From: an uncultured Bacteroidota bacterium
Lineage (GTDB): Bacteria; Bacteroidota; Bacteroidia; Chitinophagales; Chitinophagaceae
DNA length: 64,000 nt
Reading direction: 5' to 3'
Assembly: GCA_937928385.1 (NCBI GenBank)
Contig: CALEZD010000001.1
Location: 1-64,000 of the forward strand
Made by a program: the position numbers and the translations under genes. Positions within the stretch are counted from its first letter, which is position 1; every line of letters begins with the position of its first letter. The notes under the pieces were generated by a model. That model was given only the letters and a program-made list of their open reading frames with translations. It was not told the DNA's origin and ran no database searches. This document shows positions 44,235 to 54,900 of this stretch, piece after piece.

Positions 44235-47009
44235 ATGAAAAACCACCTGCTGTCCATATTAATCCTGATATGCCTGTGCATGCTTACCATAACAGCACTT
44301 GCCCAATCTGTAAACCATGTACCCAACTGTAGTTTCGAGCAATACACCCAATGCCCAACCGGAATCTCTCAGGTTAACCGATGTGCGGGGTGGCGACAAT
44401 ACACAACCGCAACACCAGATTATTTCCATTCATGCGGATATGGCGTGCCTAACAATCTTGGAGGGCATCAACAACCTGCCCATGGACAAGCTTATGTAGG
44501 TGGATATCAATACTACAGAAATCACCCTAATATTTATAAAGAATATGTGGCCACTGCAATTACACCTTTACAACCGGGAATGACTTATGAAGTTTCTATG
44601 TCTGTTTCACTTGGAAATAATTCTAAGTATGGGACAAACGACCTGGGAGTTTACTTCTATGATTCCGGGCAATTCACTGTGAGCTCATTAAATGTACTGA
44701 ATGTCACTCCTCAAGTATCATATTCCAATTACGGACCAATAATGGATACCACCAACTGGGTGCGCTTAACCAAGACATTTGTCGCTGATTCTGCTTATGA
44801 TAATATCGTAATAGGAGGGTTTACCACGTATAGCCAACTTACATTAGACTCAATCGGAACCAACAGTCAATACGCATACTATTTTTTCGATTCTATTGTA
44901 GTTCGCGCGATTGATTCGTTCTCTCTGACTGTAAGTGATACAATACTGTGCACGAATGACACACTACAGGTAAGTTATAAAGTACCTTCAGATAAGAACG
45001 GCAACAACACTTTTACCGCACAGCTATCTGACAAAACAGGCAGTTTCAGCAGTCCGCTGAATATAGGCTCACTGGCATCTGATACCTCCGGCATCATTAC
45101 CTGCATCATACCCGGCACTATTTCGCCCGGTACAGGATACAGGGTAAGGGTGATTGCCTCATCCCCAGCGGACACTTCAAGAAATTTAAGCCCTGTTATC
45201 AAAATAGGCAATCCCGACAGTACCAATATCAGCGTCAGCAGCAACAGCCCGCTATGCGAAGGGTTTACACTACAATTCTCCGCCAGTACTTTTGTATCCG
45301 GCACTACTTATAGCTGGACAGGGCCCAACAGTTTCAACTCTACATCACCCAATCCGTTTATCAACGGAGCTACTCCCCTGCAAAACGGAAACTATTTCGT
45401 TACTATGAAATGGTATGGCTGCGAAGTGACTGATACCGCACAGGTAACTGTAAAACCTCTGCCCGCCAAACCTGTTGCCAACAGCAACGCTCCTTTGTGT
45501 GCAGGCGAAACACTTAATCTCACCGCTACTTCTTCAACAAGCGGAGTAACATATAGCTGGGCAGGGCCAGCGAGTTTTACTTCCTCTGTACAGAACCCAT
45601 CCATCAGCAATACTACAACCGCTATTAGCGGGGATTATATTGTAACCGCCAACCTGAACGGTTGTACCAATAAAGACACGGCCACAGTTACCGTTAATCC
45701 ACAACCAGCTGCGGTGACGCTAAGTAGCACTCCTTCACCTACCGGCTGCACGGGTGATACACTCTACCTTAACTCAACGGCTTCTTCTACAGGAGTTAGT
45801 TATACATGGACAGGGCCTAACAGTTTTACAGCTAATACCCAAAATGCTTCCATACCCAATGCTACTACCGCAGCAACAGGATGGTACAAAATGACTGCAA
45901 CGCTCAATAGCTGTTCTTATATGGATAGCATTTACGCCGCTATCAACCCCATACCTGCTACACCTGTAGCAACTTACAACAATCCATTGTGCATCGGCGA
46001 AACCCTGAGCCTCGCTGCAAGTACCGTCAGCGGAGCCACCTATGCATGGAACGGGCCTTCTAATTTTAGTTCCAATACACAAAACCCTTCGCGCTCTAAC
46101 AGTTCTTTCAGCGATACAGGTACTTATACAGTTACCGCTACTGTCAGCGGCTGCACTTCGCCTGCCACTTCAGTAAGGGTGGGTATCAACCCGGTTCCTT
46201 TCGTAGTGATATTTGCTACTCCTGCTGATTCTATCTGCCAGGGTAATGCTGTGACTTTTACGGCGTTACCCAACAATGCAGGTGGCACGCCACAATACCG
46301 TTGGGTAGTCAACGGGCAGACCGCAGGTACAAACAGCACCGGTTTCACTACTTCAACCCTCAACGACCAGGATGTAGTACGCTGCGATATGACGGAAAAT
46401 ACCAAATGCAGCAGCCCTTATACAGACCAGAGCAATGATATAACCATGAGGGTACTGCCCTGGCTGGCACCTTCTGTTACCATATCTGCCAGCCCCAATA
46501 GGCCGCTGAACGTGGATGAATATGTAACCTTTACCGCCACACCAACTAATGCCGGCCCCATACCCACCTACCAATGGAAGCGTAACGGGCTGGATGTGCA
46601 GGGGGCAACAGGCAGCGTGTGGAGTGCCAATACGCTTAACGATAACGACAGCATCAGTGTAGAAGTCTTCAGCAACTACAAATGCCCGCAACCCACCACG
46701 GCTTCCAGCAATGGCATCAGGGTAAGGGTACTGACTTCCGTAAACGGGATAGGTGAGATAAAAGGGTTAATACTCTACCCCAACCCCAACAACGGGAAAT
46801 TTGTACTCAAAGGAAATGTAGCTGACAATGCCGAGTACAACATTGAAATCATCAACTCATTGGGACAGGTGGTGTATAAGGATAAGGTAATGACAGTCAA
46901 CAATTCATTACTCAAGGAAATAAAGCTTGATGTTGCGGGAGGTATATACTTACTCAGGTTATCTTACCACGAGGGAAAAGCGGCTTTAATAAAATTCTGG
47001 ACGCAATAA
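44235..47009 (+). CDS. Large secreted Ig-like repeat protein, T9SS cargo (twin 1)
   Basis: A 924-aa protein with a signal peptide (to about 24, TALAQ). Residues ~25-235 form an N-terminal beta-sandwich resembling galactose-binding modules (NHVPNCSFEQYTQCPTGIS, YVATAITPLQPGMTYEVS). About 235-330 is a linking domain. Then come four ~80-residue Ig-like repeats (A/T-P-V-A-x-x-x-x-P-L-C-x-G-E-T-L pattern, W-x-G-P-x-x-F), two more Ig-like domains (QYRWVVNGQTAG, TYQWKRNGLDVQG) and a T9SS type A sorting domain (LYPNPNNGKFVLKG). Nucleotides 45222-46879 are identical to 48121-49778 in the next gene. Probably a cell-surface adhesin or glycan-binding protein. Confidence 0.88.
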   Translation: MKNHLLSILILICLCMLTITALAQSVNHVPNCSFEQYTQCPTGISQVNRCAGWRQYTTATPDYFHSCGYGVPNNLGGHQQPAHGQAYVGGYQYYRNHPNIYKEYVATAITPLQPGMTYEVSMSVSLGNNSKYGTNDLGVYFYDSGQFTVSSLNVLNVTPQVSYSNYGPIMDTTNWVRLTKTFVADSAYDNIVIGGFTTYSQLTLDSIGTNSQYAYYFFDSIVVRAIDSFSLTVSDTILCTNDTLQVSYKVPSDKNGNNTFTAQLSDKTGSFSSPLNIGSLASDTSGIITCIIPGTISPGTGYRVRVIASSPADTSRNLSPVIKIGNPDSTNISVSSNSPLCEGFTLQFSASTFVSGTTYSWTGPNSFNSTSPNPFINGATPLQNGNYFVTMKWYGCEVTDTAQVTVKPLPAKPVANSNAPLCAGETLNLTATSSTSGVTYSWAGPASFTSSVQNPSISNTTTAISGDYIVTANLNGCTNKDTATVTVNPQPAAVTLSSTPSPTGCTGDTLYLNSTASSTGVSYTWTGPNSFTANTQNASIPNATTAATGWYKMTATLNSCSYMDSIYAAINPIPATPVATYNNPLCIGETLSLAASTVSGATYAWNGPSNFSSNTQNPSRSNSSFSDTGTYTVTATVSGCTSPATSVRVGINPVPFVVIFATPADSICQGNAVTFTALPNNAGGTPQYRWVVNGQTAGTNSTGFTTSTLNDQDVVRCDMTENTKCSSPYTDQSNDITMRVLPWLAPSVTISASPNRPLNVDEYVTFTATPTNAGPIPTYQWKRNGLDVQGATGSVWSANTLNDNDSISVEVFSNYKCPQPTTASSNGIRVRVLTSVNGIGEIKGLILYPNPNNGKFVLKGNVADNAEYNIEIINSLGQVVYKDKVMTVNNSLLKEIKLDVAGGIYLLRLSYHEGKAALIKFWTQ
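45222..46879 (+). repeat. Central block identical to the second twin gene (copy 1 of 2)
   Basis: 1,658 bp identical, by my reading, to 48121-49778 at a constant offset of 2,899 bp with no indel. To the left, similarity extends to about 45129 with only three mismatches (45158, 45212, 45221). To the right it breaks sharply at 46880 inside the sorting-domain codons. Confidence 0.85.
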
Positions 47010-47037
47010 GTGCCGTCTGCACGGTTGACCACTTATT
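47005..47037 (+). terminator. Probable terminator-like structure between the twin genes
   Basis: Outer arms AATAAGTG/CACTTATT enclose an inner hairpin CCGT-CTGC-ACGG, and CTCTTATTC follows. The stop codon of twin 1 lies in the left arm. The T-tract is weak, so termination may be partial. Confidence 0.4.
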
Positions 47038-47127
47038 CTCTTATTCGTACCAGTTATAAACAAAACCAGTATTATATATACTATTGTAATGTAATGCGGT
47101 AACTTTAAATAGAAAAACGTACGAAAG

Positions 47128-49911
47128 ATGAAAAGGATACTGCCTATCGTAATATTAACGTTTCAGCTATTTACCAATTACAGCAGGGCGCAAAACCTTG
47201 TTTCTAACGGCAGTTTTGAACAATATATCAATAACTGCCCTACCAATGTATTAGTTAACACCAATTGCGTAAATTGGAGAACCTACAACACCCAGACTAC
47301 TCCCGATTATTATCATGGCTGTAATACTTCTCTGGTTCCTGCAAACTTTACAGGTTATCAGAACGCTGCCAGCGGGCTGGCATATTGCGGGTTTTTAGCG
47401 CTCCATCTCCCAAACCCACACTTCGAATACCTGGCAGGTCAGATTCAGCCATTGCAACCCGGCTCCAGGTACGAGGTTTCTATGTCTGTAAACCTGGCCA
47501 ATACTAGCACATATGCAACCAATAATATTGGTGTGTTTTTTTATGACTCGGGCCCTACCACTGTCAACGGGTTTACAACCATACTTGGTGTAACTCCTCA
47601 AATATATTACTCAAGCTATGGGACTATTACTGACACACAAAATTGGGTCAGGATTACCAAAACATTCATTGCAGATTCTGCCTATGACAATATTGTCATA
47701 GGGCCTTACAATAATTCTTCCAATACTTTTACCACTGATACCGTTCGCCCTGTTTCAGGGTCTTATCATTATGCCTATTACCTGGTTGATTCAGTAGTCA
47801 TCCGCCTGGCCGATTCTTTTTCGGTTCTCATTACCGATAGTGCAACTTGCGCTGGCGACACATTTTACGTAGGATACAAAACACCTGACAAATACAATAG
47901 CAATAACACATTCACAGCTCAATTGTCCAATAAGTCCGGCAGTTTCAGCAATCCCGTTAATATAGGCACCCGTGCATCAGACAGTACCGGAACAATCACC
48001 TGCATCATCCCCGGCAATATTTCACCGGGTACAGGATACAGGGTAAGGGTGATTGCATCATCCCCAGCGGACACTTCAAGAAATTTAAGCCCTGTTATCA
48101 AAATAGGCAACCCCGACAGCACCAATATCAGCGTCAGCAGCAACAGCCCGCTATGCGAAGGGTTTACACTACAATTCTCCGCCAGTACTTTTGTATCCGG
48201 CACTACTTATAGCTGGACAGGGCCCAACAGTTTCAACTCTACATCACCCAATCCGTTTATCAACGGAGCTACTCCCCTGCAAAACGGAAACTATTTCGTT
48301 ACTATGAAATGGTATGGCTGCGAAGTGACTGATACCGCACAGGTAACTGTAAAACCTCTGCCCGCCAAACCTGTTGCCAACAGCAACGCTCCTTTGTGTG
48401 CAGGCGAAACACTTAATCTCACCGCTACTTCTTCAACAAGCGGAGTAACATATAGCTGGGCAGGGCCAGCGAGTTTTACTTCCTCTGTACAGAACCCATC
48501 CATCAGCAATACTACAACCGCTATTAGCGGGGATTATATTGTAACCGCCAACCTGAACGGTTGTACCAATAAAGACACGGCCACAGTTACCGTTAATCCA
48601 CAACCAGCTGCGGTGACGCTAAGTAGCACTCCTTCACCTACCGGCTGCACGGGTGATACACTCTACCTTAACTCAACGGCTTCTTCTACAGGAGTTAGTT
48701 ATACATGGACAGGGCCTAACAGTTTTACAGCTAATACCCAAAATGCTTCCATACCCAATGCTACTACCGCAGCAACAGGATGGTACAAAATGACTGCAAC
48801 GCTCAATAGCTGTTCTTATATGGATAGCATTTACGCCGCTATCAACCCCATACCTGCTACACCTGTAGCAACTTACAACAATCCATTGTGCATCGGCGAA
48901 ACCCTGAGCCTCGCTGCAAGTACCGTCAGCGGAGCCACCTATGCATGGAACGGGCCTTCTAATTTTAGTTCCAATACACAAAACCCTTCGCGCTCTAACA
49001 GTTCTTTCAGCGATACAGGTACTTATACAGTTACCGCTACTGTCAGCGGCTGCACTTCGCCTGCCACTTCAGTAAGGGTGGGTATCAACCCGGTTCCTTT
49101 CGTAGTGATATTTGCTACTCCTGCTGATTCTATCTGCCAGGGTAATGCTGTGACTTTTACGGCGTTACCCAACAATGCAGGTGGCACGCCACAATACCGT
49201 TGGGTAGTCAACGGGCAGACCGCAGGTACAAACAGCACCGGTTTCACTACTTCAACCCTCAACGACCAGGATGTAGTACGCTGCGATATGACGGAAAATA
49301 CCAAATGCAGCAGCCCTTATACAGACCAGAGCAATGATATAACCATGAGGGTACTGCCCTGGCTGGCACCTTCTGTTACCATATCTGCCAGCCCCAATAG
49401 GCCGCTGAACGTGGATGAATATGTAACCTTTACCGCCACACCAACTAATGCCGGCCCCATACCCACCTACCAATGGAAGCGTAACGGGCTGGATGTGCAG
49501 GGGGCAACAGGCAGCGTGTGGAGTGCCAATACGCTTAACGATAACGACAGCATCAGTGTAGAAGTCTTCAGCAACTACAAATGCCCGCAACCCACCACGG
49601 CTTCCAGCAATGGCATCAGGGTAAGGGTACTGACTTCCGTAAACGGGATAGGTGAGATAAAAGGGTTAATACTCTACCCCAACCCCAACAACGGGAAATT
49701 TGTACTCAAAGGAAATGTAGCTGACAATGCCGAGTACAACATTGAAATCATCAACTCATTGGGACAGGTGGTGTATAAAAACAATGCCACTGCGAACAGT
49801 GGTCAATTGAATAAAGAGATACAACTCAGTAATGTAGCCAATGGTATTTACCTGTTAAGATTACATTCCGAAACAGTGACAACATCTATAAAGTTCAGGA
49901 TAGGTTGGTAA
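47128..49911 (+). CDS. Large secreted Ig-like repeat protein, T9SS cargo (twin 2)
   Basis: A 927-aa paralogue of the gene before it, 118 bp downstream. Signal peptide to about 21 (NYSRAQ). The N-terminal module (about 22-235) is homologous to that of twin 1 but clearly diverged (NLVSNGSFEQYINNCPTNV, YLAGQIQPLQPGSRYEVS). From codon ~331 to ~883 the coding DNA is identical to twin 1 with no indels. The final ~43 residues of the sorting domain differ again (twin 2: NNATANSGQLNKEIQLSNV). So the outer ends differ while the middle is the same. Likely surface-exposed through T9SS. It converges on murF, 2 bp away. Confidence 0.88.
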   Translation: MKRILPIVILTFQLFTNYSRAQNLVSNGSFEQYINNCPTNVLVNTNCVNWRTYNTQTTPDYYHGCNTSLVPANFTGYQNAASGLAYCGFLALHLPNPHFEYLAGQIQPLQPGSRYEVSMSVNLANTSTYATNNIGVFFYDSGPTTVNGFTTILGVTPQIYYSSYGTITDTQNWVRITKTFIADSAYDNIVIGPYNNSSNTFTTDTVRPVSGSYHYAYYLVDSVVIRLADSFSVLITDSATCAGDTFYVGYKTPDKYNSNNTFTAQLSNKSGSFSNPVNIGTRASDSTGTITCIIPGNISPGTGYRVRVIASSPADTSRNLSPVIKIGNPDSTNISVSSNSPLCEGFTLQFSASTFVSGTTYSWTGPNSFNSTSPNPFINGATPLQNGNYFVTMKWYGCEVTDTAQVTVKPLPAKPVANSNAPLCAGETLNLTATSSTSGVTYSWAGPASFTSSVQNPSISNTTTAISGDYIVTANLNGCTNKDTATVTVNPQPAAVTLSSTPSPTGCTGDTLYLNSTASSTGVSYTWTGPNSFTANTQNASIPNATTAATGWYKMTATLNSCSYMDSIYAAINPIPATPVATYNNPLCIGETLSLAASTVSGATYAWNGPSNFSSNTQNPSRSNSSFSDTGTYTVTATVSGCTSPATSVRVGINPVPFVVIFATPADSICQGNAVTFTALPNNAGGTPQYRWVVNGQTAGTNSTGFTTSTLNDQDVVRCDMTENTKCSSPYTDQSNDITMRVLPWLAPSVTISASPNRPLNVDEYVTFTATPTNAGPIPTYQWKRNGLDVQGATGSVWSANTLNDNDSISVEVFSNYKCPQPTTASSNGIRVRVLTSVNGIGEIKGLILYPNPNNGKFVLKGNVADNAEYNIEIINSLGQVVYKNNATANSGQLNKEIQLSNVANGIYLLRLHSETVTTSIKFRIGW
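48121..49778 (+). repeat. Central block identical to the first twin gene (copy 2 of 2)
   Basis: The second copy of the 1,658-bp identical block; see 45222-46879. The right break is at 49779, where the two sorting domains diverge. Confidence 0.85.
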
Positions 49912-49913
49912 GG

Positions 49914-51200
49914 TCACTGTAAAGCCTCCACCATTACCTCCATCCTGCTGCCGCGGGAGCCCTTTACAAGTATGGAGGCTTGTACTGGCGTGTGTGCAGC
50001 TATATAGTCTTTCGCTTCGGCTGAAGTACTAAAATGTCTGTAACCGTCTGCCAGCCCCTCAAACTCTTTGCCCACCAGTATTACGTCTTTCCAGTTGTAC
50101 TGTTGTATCAATGCCACCAGCTCTCGGTGTTCCTGTTCTTCAGCGTCACCCATTTCTTTCATACCGCCCAGCCATAGCATCTTATCGGGTAAATCTGCTT
50201 TTGCGAAATTGATGATGGCGGCACGCATACTGGTGGGGTTGGCATTGTAAGCATCCAATATCAGTTTATTGCTGCCTGCCTGCATCCATTGGGAGCGGCT
50301 GTTATCCGGCTGGTAGGCTGCTATGGCATGCTTAATATCATCTATGGATATACTAAAGTGCAAGCCCACGGCTACAGCTACCATCACATTGGGGAAATTG
50401 TATTCACCTACCAGGTTGGTATGTATCGTAGCCTCATGCCCCGCGCTTAATACCGCAACTTTCAGAAAGACATCGTCCATCAAGGGTTTGCCTATATACT
50501 GTGCGTTGGCACTGCCATAAGTCACTTGTTGCTGTATACCCTTTGCCATGTCATACAGATAGTCCAGGTCGGCATTGCGGAATACTATGCCATTATTATC
50601 CCTGATAAAATCGTAGAGTTCGCCTTTGCCTTTACGCACCCCCTCTACACCGCCAAAGCCTTCTATATGCGCCTTGCCACAGTTGGTAATGATACCATAA
50701 GTAGGCAGGGCAATGGTACAATACGATGCTATCTCTTTTTGGTGATTAGCCCCCATTTCTATTACTGCCATTTCTGCATCCATAGGTATGCTGAGCAATG
50801 TAAGCGGTACGCCAATATGGTTATTCAGGTTGCCCTGTGTCGCATAGGTCCTGTATTTTTGGCGGAGTACAGTTGTTACCAGTTCTTTGGTAGTAGTTTT
50901 ACCATTGCTGCCTGTGATAGCGATAAAAGGAATATTAAACTGTTGCCGGTGGTATTTCGCCAATGCCTGAAGGGTGGTCAATACATCATCCACATATATA
51001 CAACCATTATCCGTAGCGTATTCTATTTCATCTACCACTGCATAGGCAGCACCTGTATCAAGGGCCTGTTGGGCAAAAGCATTTCCATTGTAATTCGGGC
51101 CTTTCAACGCGAAAAACATATCACCCCCTTTCAACTTGCGGGTATCTGTTTGTACTGAGGGGTGCTGCTTATATATCTCGTATAGTTCTGCTATTTCCAA
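49914..51200 (-). CDS. murF: UDP-N-acetylmuramoyl-tripeptide--D-alanyl-D-alanine ligase (MurF)
   Basis: A 428-aa Mur ligase that adds D-Ala-D-Ala in peptidoglycan precursor synthesis. TTG at 51200 (reads MEIAELYEIYKQHP) is the likely start: homologues begin here, and the longer ORF (from 51248) would cross the terminator at 51233-51262. Motifs are STDTRKLKGGDMFFALKG near the N-terminus, P-loop ITGSNGKTTTKE, the NNHIGVPLTLL loop, EMGANHQKEI, and a C-terminal DAYNANPTSM with VGKEFEGLA. It converges on twin 2. Confidence 0.93.
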   Translation of the reverse strand: MEIAELYEIYKQHPSVQTDTRKLKGGDMFFALKGPNYNGNAFAQQALDTGAAYAVVDEIEYATDNGCIYVDDVLTTLQALAKYHRQQFNIPFIAITGSNGKTTTKELVTTVLRQKYRTYATQGNLNNHIGVPLTLLSIPMDAEMAVIEMGANHQKEIASYCTIALPTYGIITNCGKAHIEGFGGVEGVRKGKGELYDFIRDNNGIVFRNADLDYLYDMAKGIQQQVTYGSANAQYIGKPLMDDVFLKVAVLSAGHEATIHTNLVGEYNFPNVMVAVAVGLHFSISIDDIKHAIAAYQPDNSRSQWMQAGSNKLILDAYNANPTSMRAAIINFAKADLPDKMLWLGGMKEMGDAEEQEHRELVALIQQYNWKDVILVGKEFEGLADGYRHFSTSAEAKDYIAAHTPVQASILVKGSRGSRMEVMVEALQ

Positions 51201-51232
51201 TGCCTTGTTATTTACTATTGCGCTAAAATAAT

Positions 51233-51262
51233 AAAGAGGCTGCACCAAAATGCAGCCTCTTT
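51233..51262 (-). terminator. Intrinsic terminator between the DUF6580-like gene and murF
   Basis: A perfect 12-bp stem AAAGAGGCTGCA/TGCAGCCTCTTT with the loop CCAAAA. Read leftward it follows the DUF6580-like stop (51286) and precedes murF, so murF has its own start downstream. Confidence 0.88.
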
Positions 51263-51285
51263 CAATTAATATGTTGATTATCGTG

Positions 51286-51858
51286 TTAAGCTTTAACTGC
51301 TTTACCTTCCAGGGCGTTCTTCAACAATGCGTAAGCGCCAAACAGTAATCCGCTGAACACCAGGTCGCCAATAAATGTATTGAAGAAGAATGACGAACCT
51401 TCTTTTGTGTAGAAAGGCAGAGCCATCAGGTATGTAGTTATAAATCCATTCATATCCAGCCCCCAATACCCTGTAAGGAATGTACCGAAGTTAGACAGGA
51501 TGAAAAACACGGCTGAACCTGCTATTGAATAACCCGCAATCCTCAAAGGTTTGTGGTTTTTCATAGTAGTACCCATAAATGTAATGATGGCCATAGCACC
51601 GTATACAAAGAACTGGGAGATGTCATAAAAGCCCTTCATAGGCGTAAACAGCTGGATATACGCATCTGATATAAACATAGCCAGCAGTGGCAGCAGGTAT
51701 GCCGCTTTCTTGTTGTTGACAATAGAACCACTGAACAAACCCAACGCCGCTACCGGTGCCAGGTTGTATATAGCCAGTTCATAGTTAACAATACGAGCTG
51801 CAACAGCCATTAGTATTAACCCGCCTGCCAGTAATATATTCGTGTAATTGCGTTTCAT
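51286..51858 (-). CDS. DUF6580-like membrane protein
   Basis: A 190-aa protein with about six membrane helices. LAPVAALGLFSGSIV and LPLLAMFISDAYIQLF resemble the DUF6580 family of putative transport proteins, which look like ECF-type S components. Function unknown. N-terminal MKRNYTNILLAGGLILMAVAARIVNYEL. It lies downstream of secA on the same strand with a 76-bp gap. Confidence 0.78.
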   Translation of the reverse strand: MKRNYTNILLAGGLILMAVAARIVNYELAIYNLAPVAALGLFSGSIVNNKKAAYLLPLLAMFISDAYIQLFTPMKGFYDISQFFVYGAMAIITFMGTTMKNHKPLRIAGYSIAGSAVFFILSNFGTFLTGYWGLDMNGFITTYLMALPFYTKEGSSFFFNTFIGDLVFSGLLFGAYALLKNALEGKAVKA

Positions 51859-51934
51859 TATCTATTTGATTGTCTGCAAATGTAAAACGTACAAACCCAA
51901 AATTCAAAAACTAATAATCACCATTTGTTAATTA

Positions 51935-54900
51935 CTACCTGCCATGGCATTGTTTATACTTTTTGCCACTGCCACATGGGCATGGATCATTACGGCCTAT
52001 TTTAGGCTCTGCCACTACCGGGGCCTGTTTTGCAGCCTGCCTGTCGTCATACATATCACGTTCATTAGCCGCATAATCCTGCCCGGCCTCATCTATTTCA
52101 TCTTTATTGGCGCGCATCTGGCTCATATCCGTACGCTGCGGTTGCTGCCGGGCTTCACGTGGCGGTTCCTCCTGCATGGGTATACCGGCACGCAACAGGA
52201 AGGATACGATGTTCGTATTAGTAGCCAGCAGCATCTGCTTAAACAGGTTAAAACCTTCAAACTTATATATCAGCAATGGGTCTTTCTGCTCGTAAGACGC
52301 CATTTGCACCGATGAACGCAGGTCGTCCATAGCACGCAGGTGCTCTTTCCATGCCTCGTCTATCAATGCCAGTGTAATGATTTTTTCCAATGTCTGGAAT
52401 ACAGGGCGTGCACCATTTGCTACGGCCTCCTGCAGGTTGGTTTGTACCTGTATGCCACGTATACCGTCTGTAAATGGTATCAGTATGTCTTTGATACGCT
52501 CACCATTTTCCTGTAATAGTTTCTGCAATGTGGGATGGATATTCTCCGCAATAGCAGTTGTTTTACGGTTATACATGGCTTTAGCTTCACGATATAGCTT
52601 ATCACCCACCTCTTGCATATCCGCTTTTTCAAAGCCATCTGCCAGTGAATGGTCCGGCTCCATGGCCAGGTGCTTCATCACTTCTATCTTAAAGGCTTCA
52701 AAATCACGGTTATCTTCAAACTGTGCTGCCAGCCCCAGGCATACATCATACATGGCGTTATCCAGGTCAATAGAAAGGCGCTCACCAAACAGTGCGTGCT
52801 TGCGGCGTTTGTATATCACATCACGCTGCGAGTTCATCACATCGTCAAACTCAAGCAGGCGCTTACGTATACCAAAGTTATTTTCTTCTACTTTTTTCTG
52901 CGCACGTTCAATAGACTTGGTAATCATGCTGTGCTGCAGCACTTCACCCTCTTTGTGGCCCATTTTGTCCATCAGCGATGCAATACGGCCCGATTGGAAC
53001 AGGCGCATCAAATCATCTTCCAGCGATACAAAGAACTGTGAGCTACCGGGGTCTCCCTGGCGGCCTGCACGACCTCGCAACTGGCGATCAACACGACGAC
53101 TCTCGTGGCGTTCAGTACCTATAATAGCTAATCCACCCGCTTCTTTCACACCGGCCCCCAGCTTGATGTCCGTACCACGACCCGCCATGTTGGTGGCTAT
53201 AGTCACTGCGCCGGGTAGGCCCGCTTCTGCTACTATAGTAGCTTCGCGTGCGTGCTGCTTGGCGTTCAGTACGTTATGCTGTATTTTCTTCTGCGTCAGC
53301 ATGCGGCTCAGCAACTCCGACACCTCTACCGACGTGGTACCTACCAGCACAGGTCGCCCTTTTTCTTTTAACGCCTCTATTTCGTCAATTACTGCCTTGT
53401 ATTTTTCACGTTTGGTTTTATATACCAGGTCCTGCTCGTCTTTGCGCGATATAGGTACATTGGTGGGAATGGTTACCACATCCAGCTTATATATCTCCCA
53501 GAATTCGCCTGCTTCTGTTTCGGCAGTACCTGTCATACCTGCCAGTTTGTGGTACATACGGAAGAAGTTCTGCAATGTAATGGTAGCAAACGTCTGTGTT
53601 GCTGCCTCAACAGTTACATTCTCCTTGGCTTCTATTGCCTGGTGCAGTCCGTCGCTGTAGCGGCGGCCTTCCATGATACGGCCTGTCTGCTCATCTACTA
53701 TCTTCACCTTGCCCTCTATTACCACATACTCTATATCTTTTTCAAACAGCGTATATGCTTTCAGCAACTGCTGCAGCGAGTGTATACGGTCTGCCTTGAT
53801 TGCATAGTCCTGCAGCAAGGCATCCTTACGTTTAGCTTTCTCTTCATCGCTGGCGTCTGTTTTTTCAATTTCAGCCAACTCAGAGCCAATATCCGGCAAT
53901 ACAAAGAAGTTAGGGTCTTCTGCATGACCGGTTATCAGGTTAAGACCTTTGGTTGTCAGATCTACACTGTTATGTTTTTCGTCTATAGTAAAGAACAATT
54001 CAGCATCTACCTTAGGCATATTGCGCTGTTGCTCGCCCAGGTAGTAGTTCTCTGTTTTCTGCAATATCTGCTTGTTGCCTTCTTCACTCAGGAATTTTAT
54101 TAACGCACCATTTTTAGGCAACCCTTTGAAAGCCCTGTACAAGTGCAGGCCTCCTGTTTCTTTATCTGTTTTGCCTTCAGCAATCAAACGCTTGGCTTCC
54201 GTAAGGCTTTTGCTGGCAATTTTCTTCTGTTCTTCCAGCAGTTTCTCAATACGTGGTTTCAGTTGTGCAAACTGTTGCTCATCACCACGCGGCACGGGGC
54301 CTGAAATAATCAGCGGTGTACGCGCATCATCTATCAATACGCTGTCCACCTCATCCACCATAGCAAAATGGTGTTTACGTTGTACCATTTCATCTGGCTG
54401 GTGTACCATGTTATCGCGCAGGTAATCGAAACCAAATTCGTTGTTGGTACCGTAGGTAATATCAGCCATATAAGCCTTTCTCCGGCGTTCAGAGTTGGGC
54501 TGGTGCTTGTCAATACAATCCGTGGTCAGCCCCAGGAATTCAAAGATCGGGCCATTCCACTCTTGGTCACGTCGTGCCAGGTAATCATTCACGGTAACTA
54601 TATGCACACCCATGCCCGCCAGTGCATTCAGGTAAGCGGGTAATGTAGATACTAATGTCTTACCCTCACCGGTAGCCATCTCAGCTATCTTGCCCTGGTG
54701 CAGTGTCATACCGCCTATCAACTGTACATCATAGTGCAGCATATTCCAGGTCACCTTACTGCCGGCAGCTACCCAGCTGTTTTTATATATTACGTTATCA
54801 CCTTCTATGGTTATATGCTCTTTCTCTACCGCCAGCTCTCTGTCCAGTTCAGTAGCTGTCGCAGCCAGTTCTTCATTTTCTTTAAACCTGCGTGCTGTTT

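Noticed and set aside
45222..49778. Repeats in the twin genes as a CRISPR or transposon
   Set aside because: Repeat units are in-frame Ig-like coding domains with no spacer pattern, terminal inverted repeats or transposase.
52377..53660. 427-aa ORF on the plus strand opposite secA
   Set aside because: Entirely antisense to a textbook SecA; the product is Ser/Arg/Cys-rich without family motifs, a mirror of codon bias.
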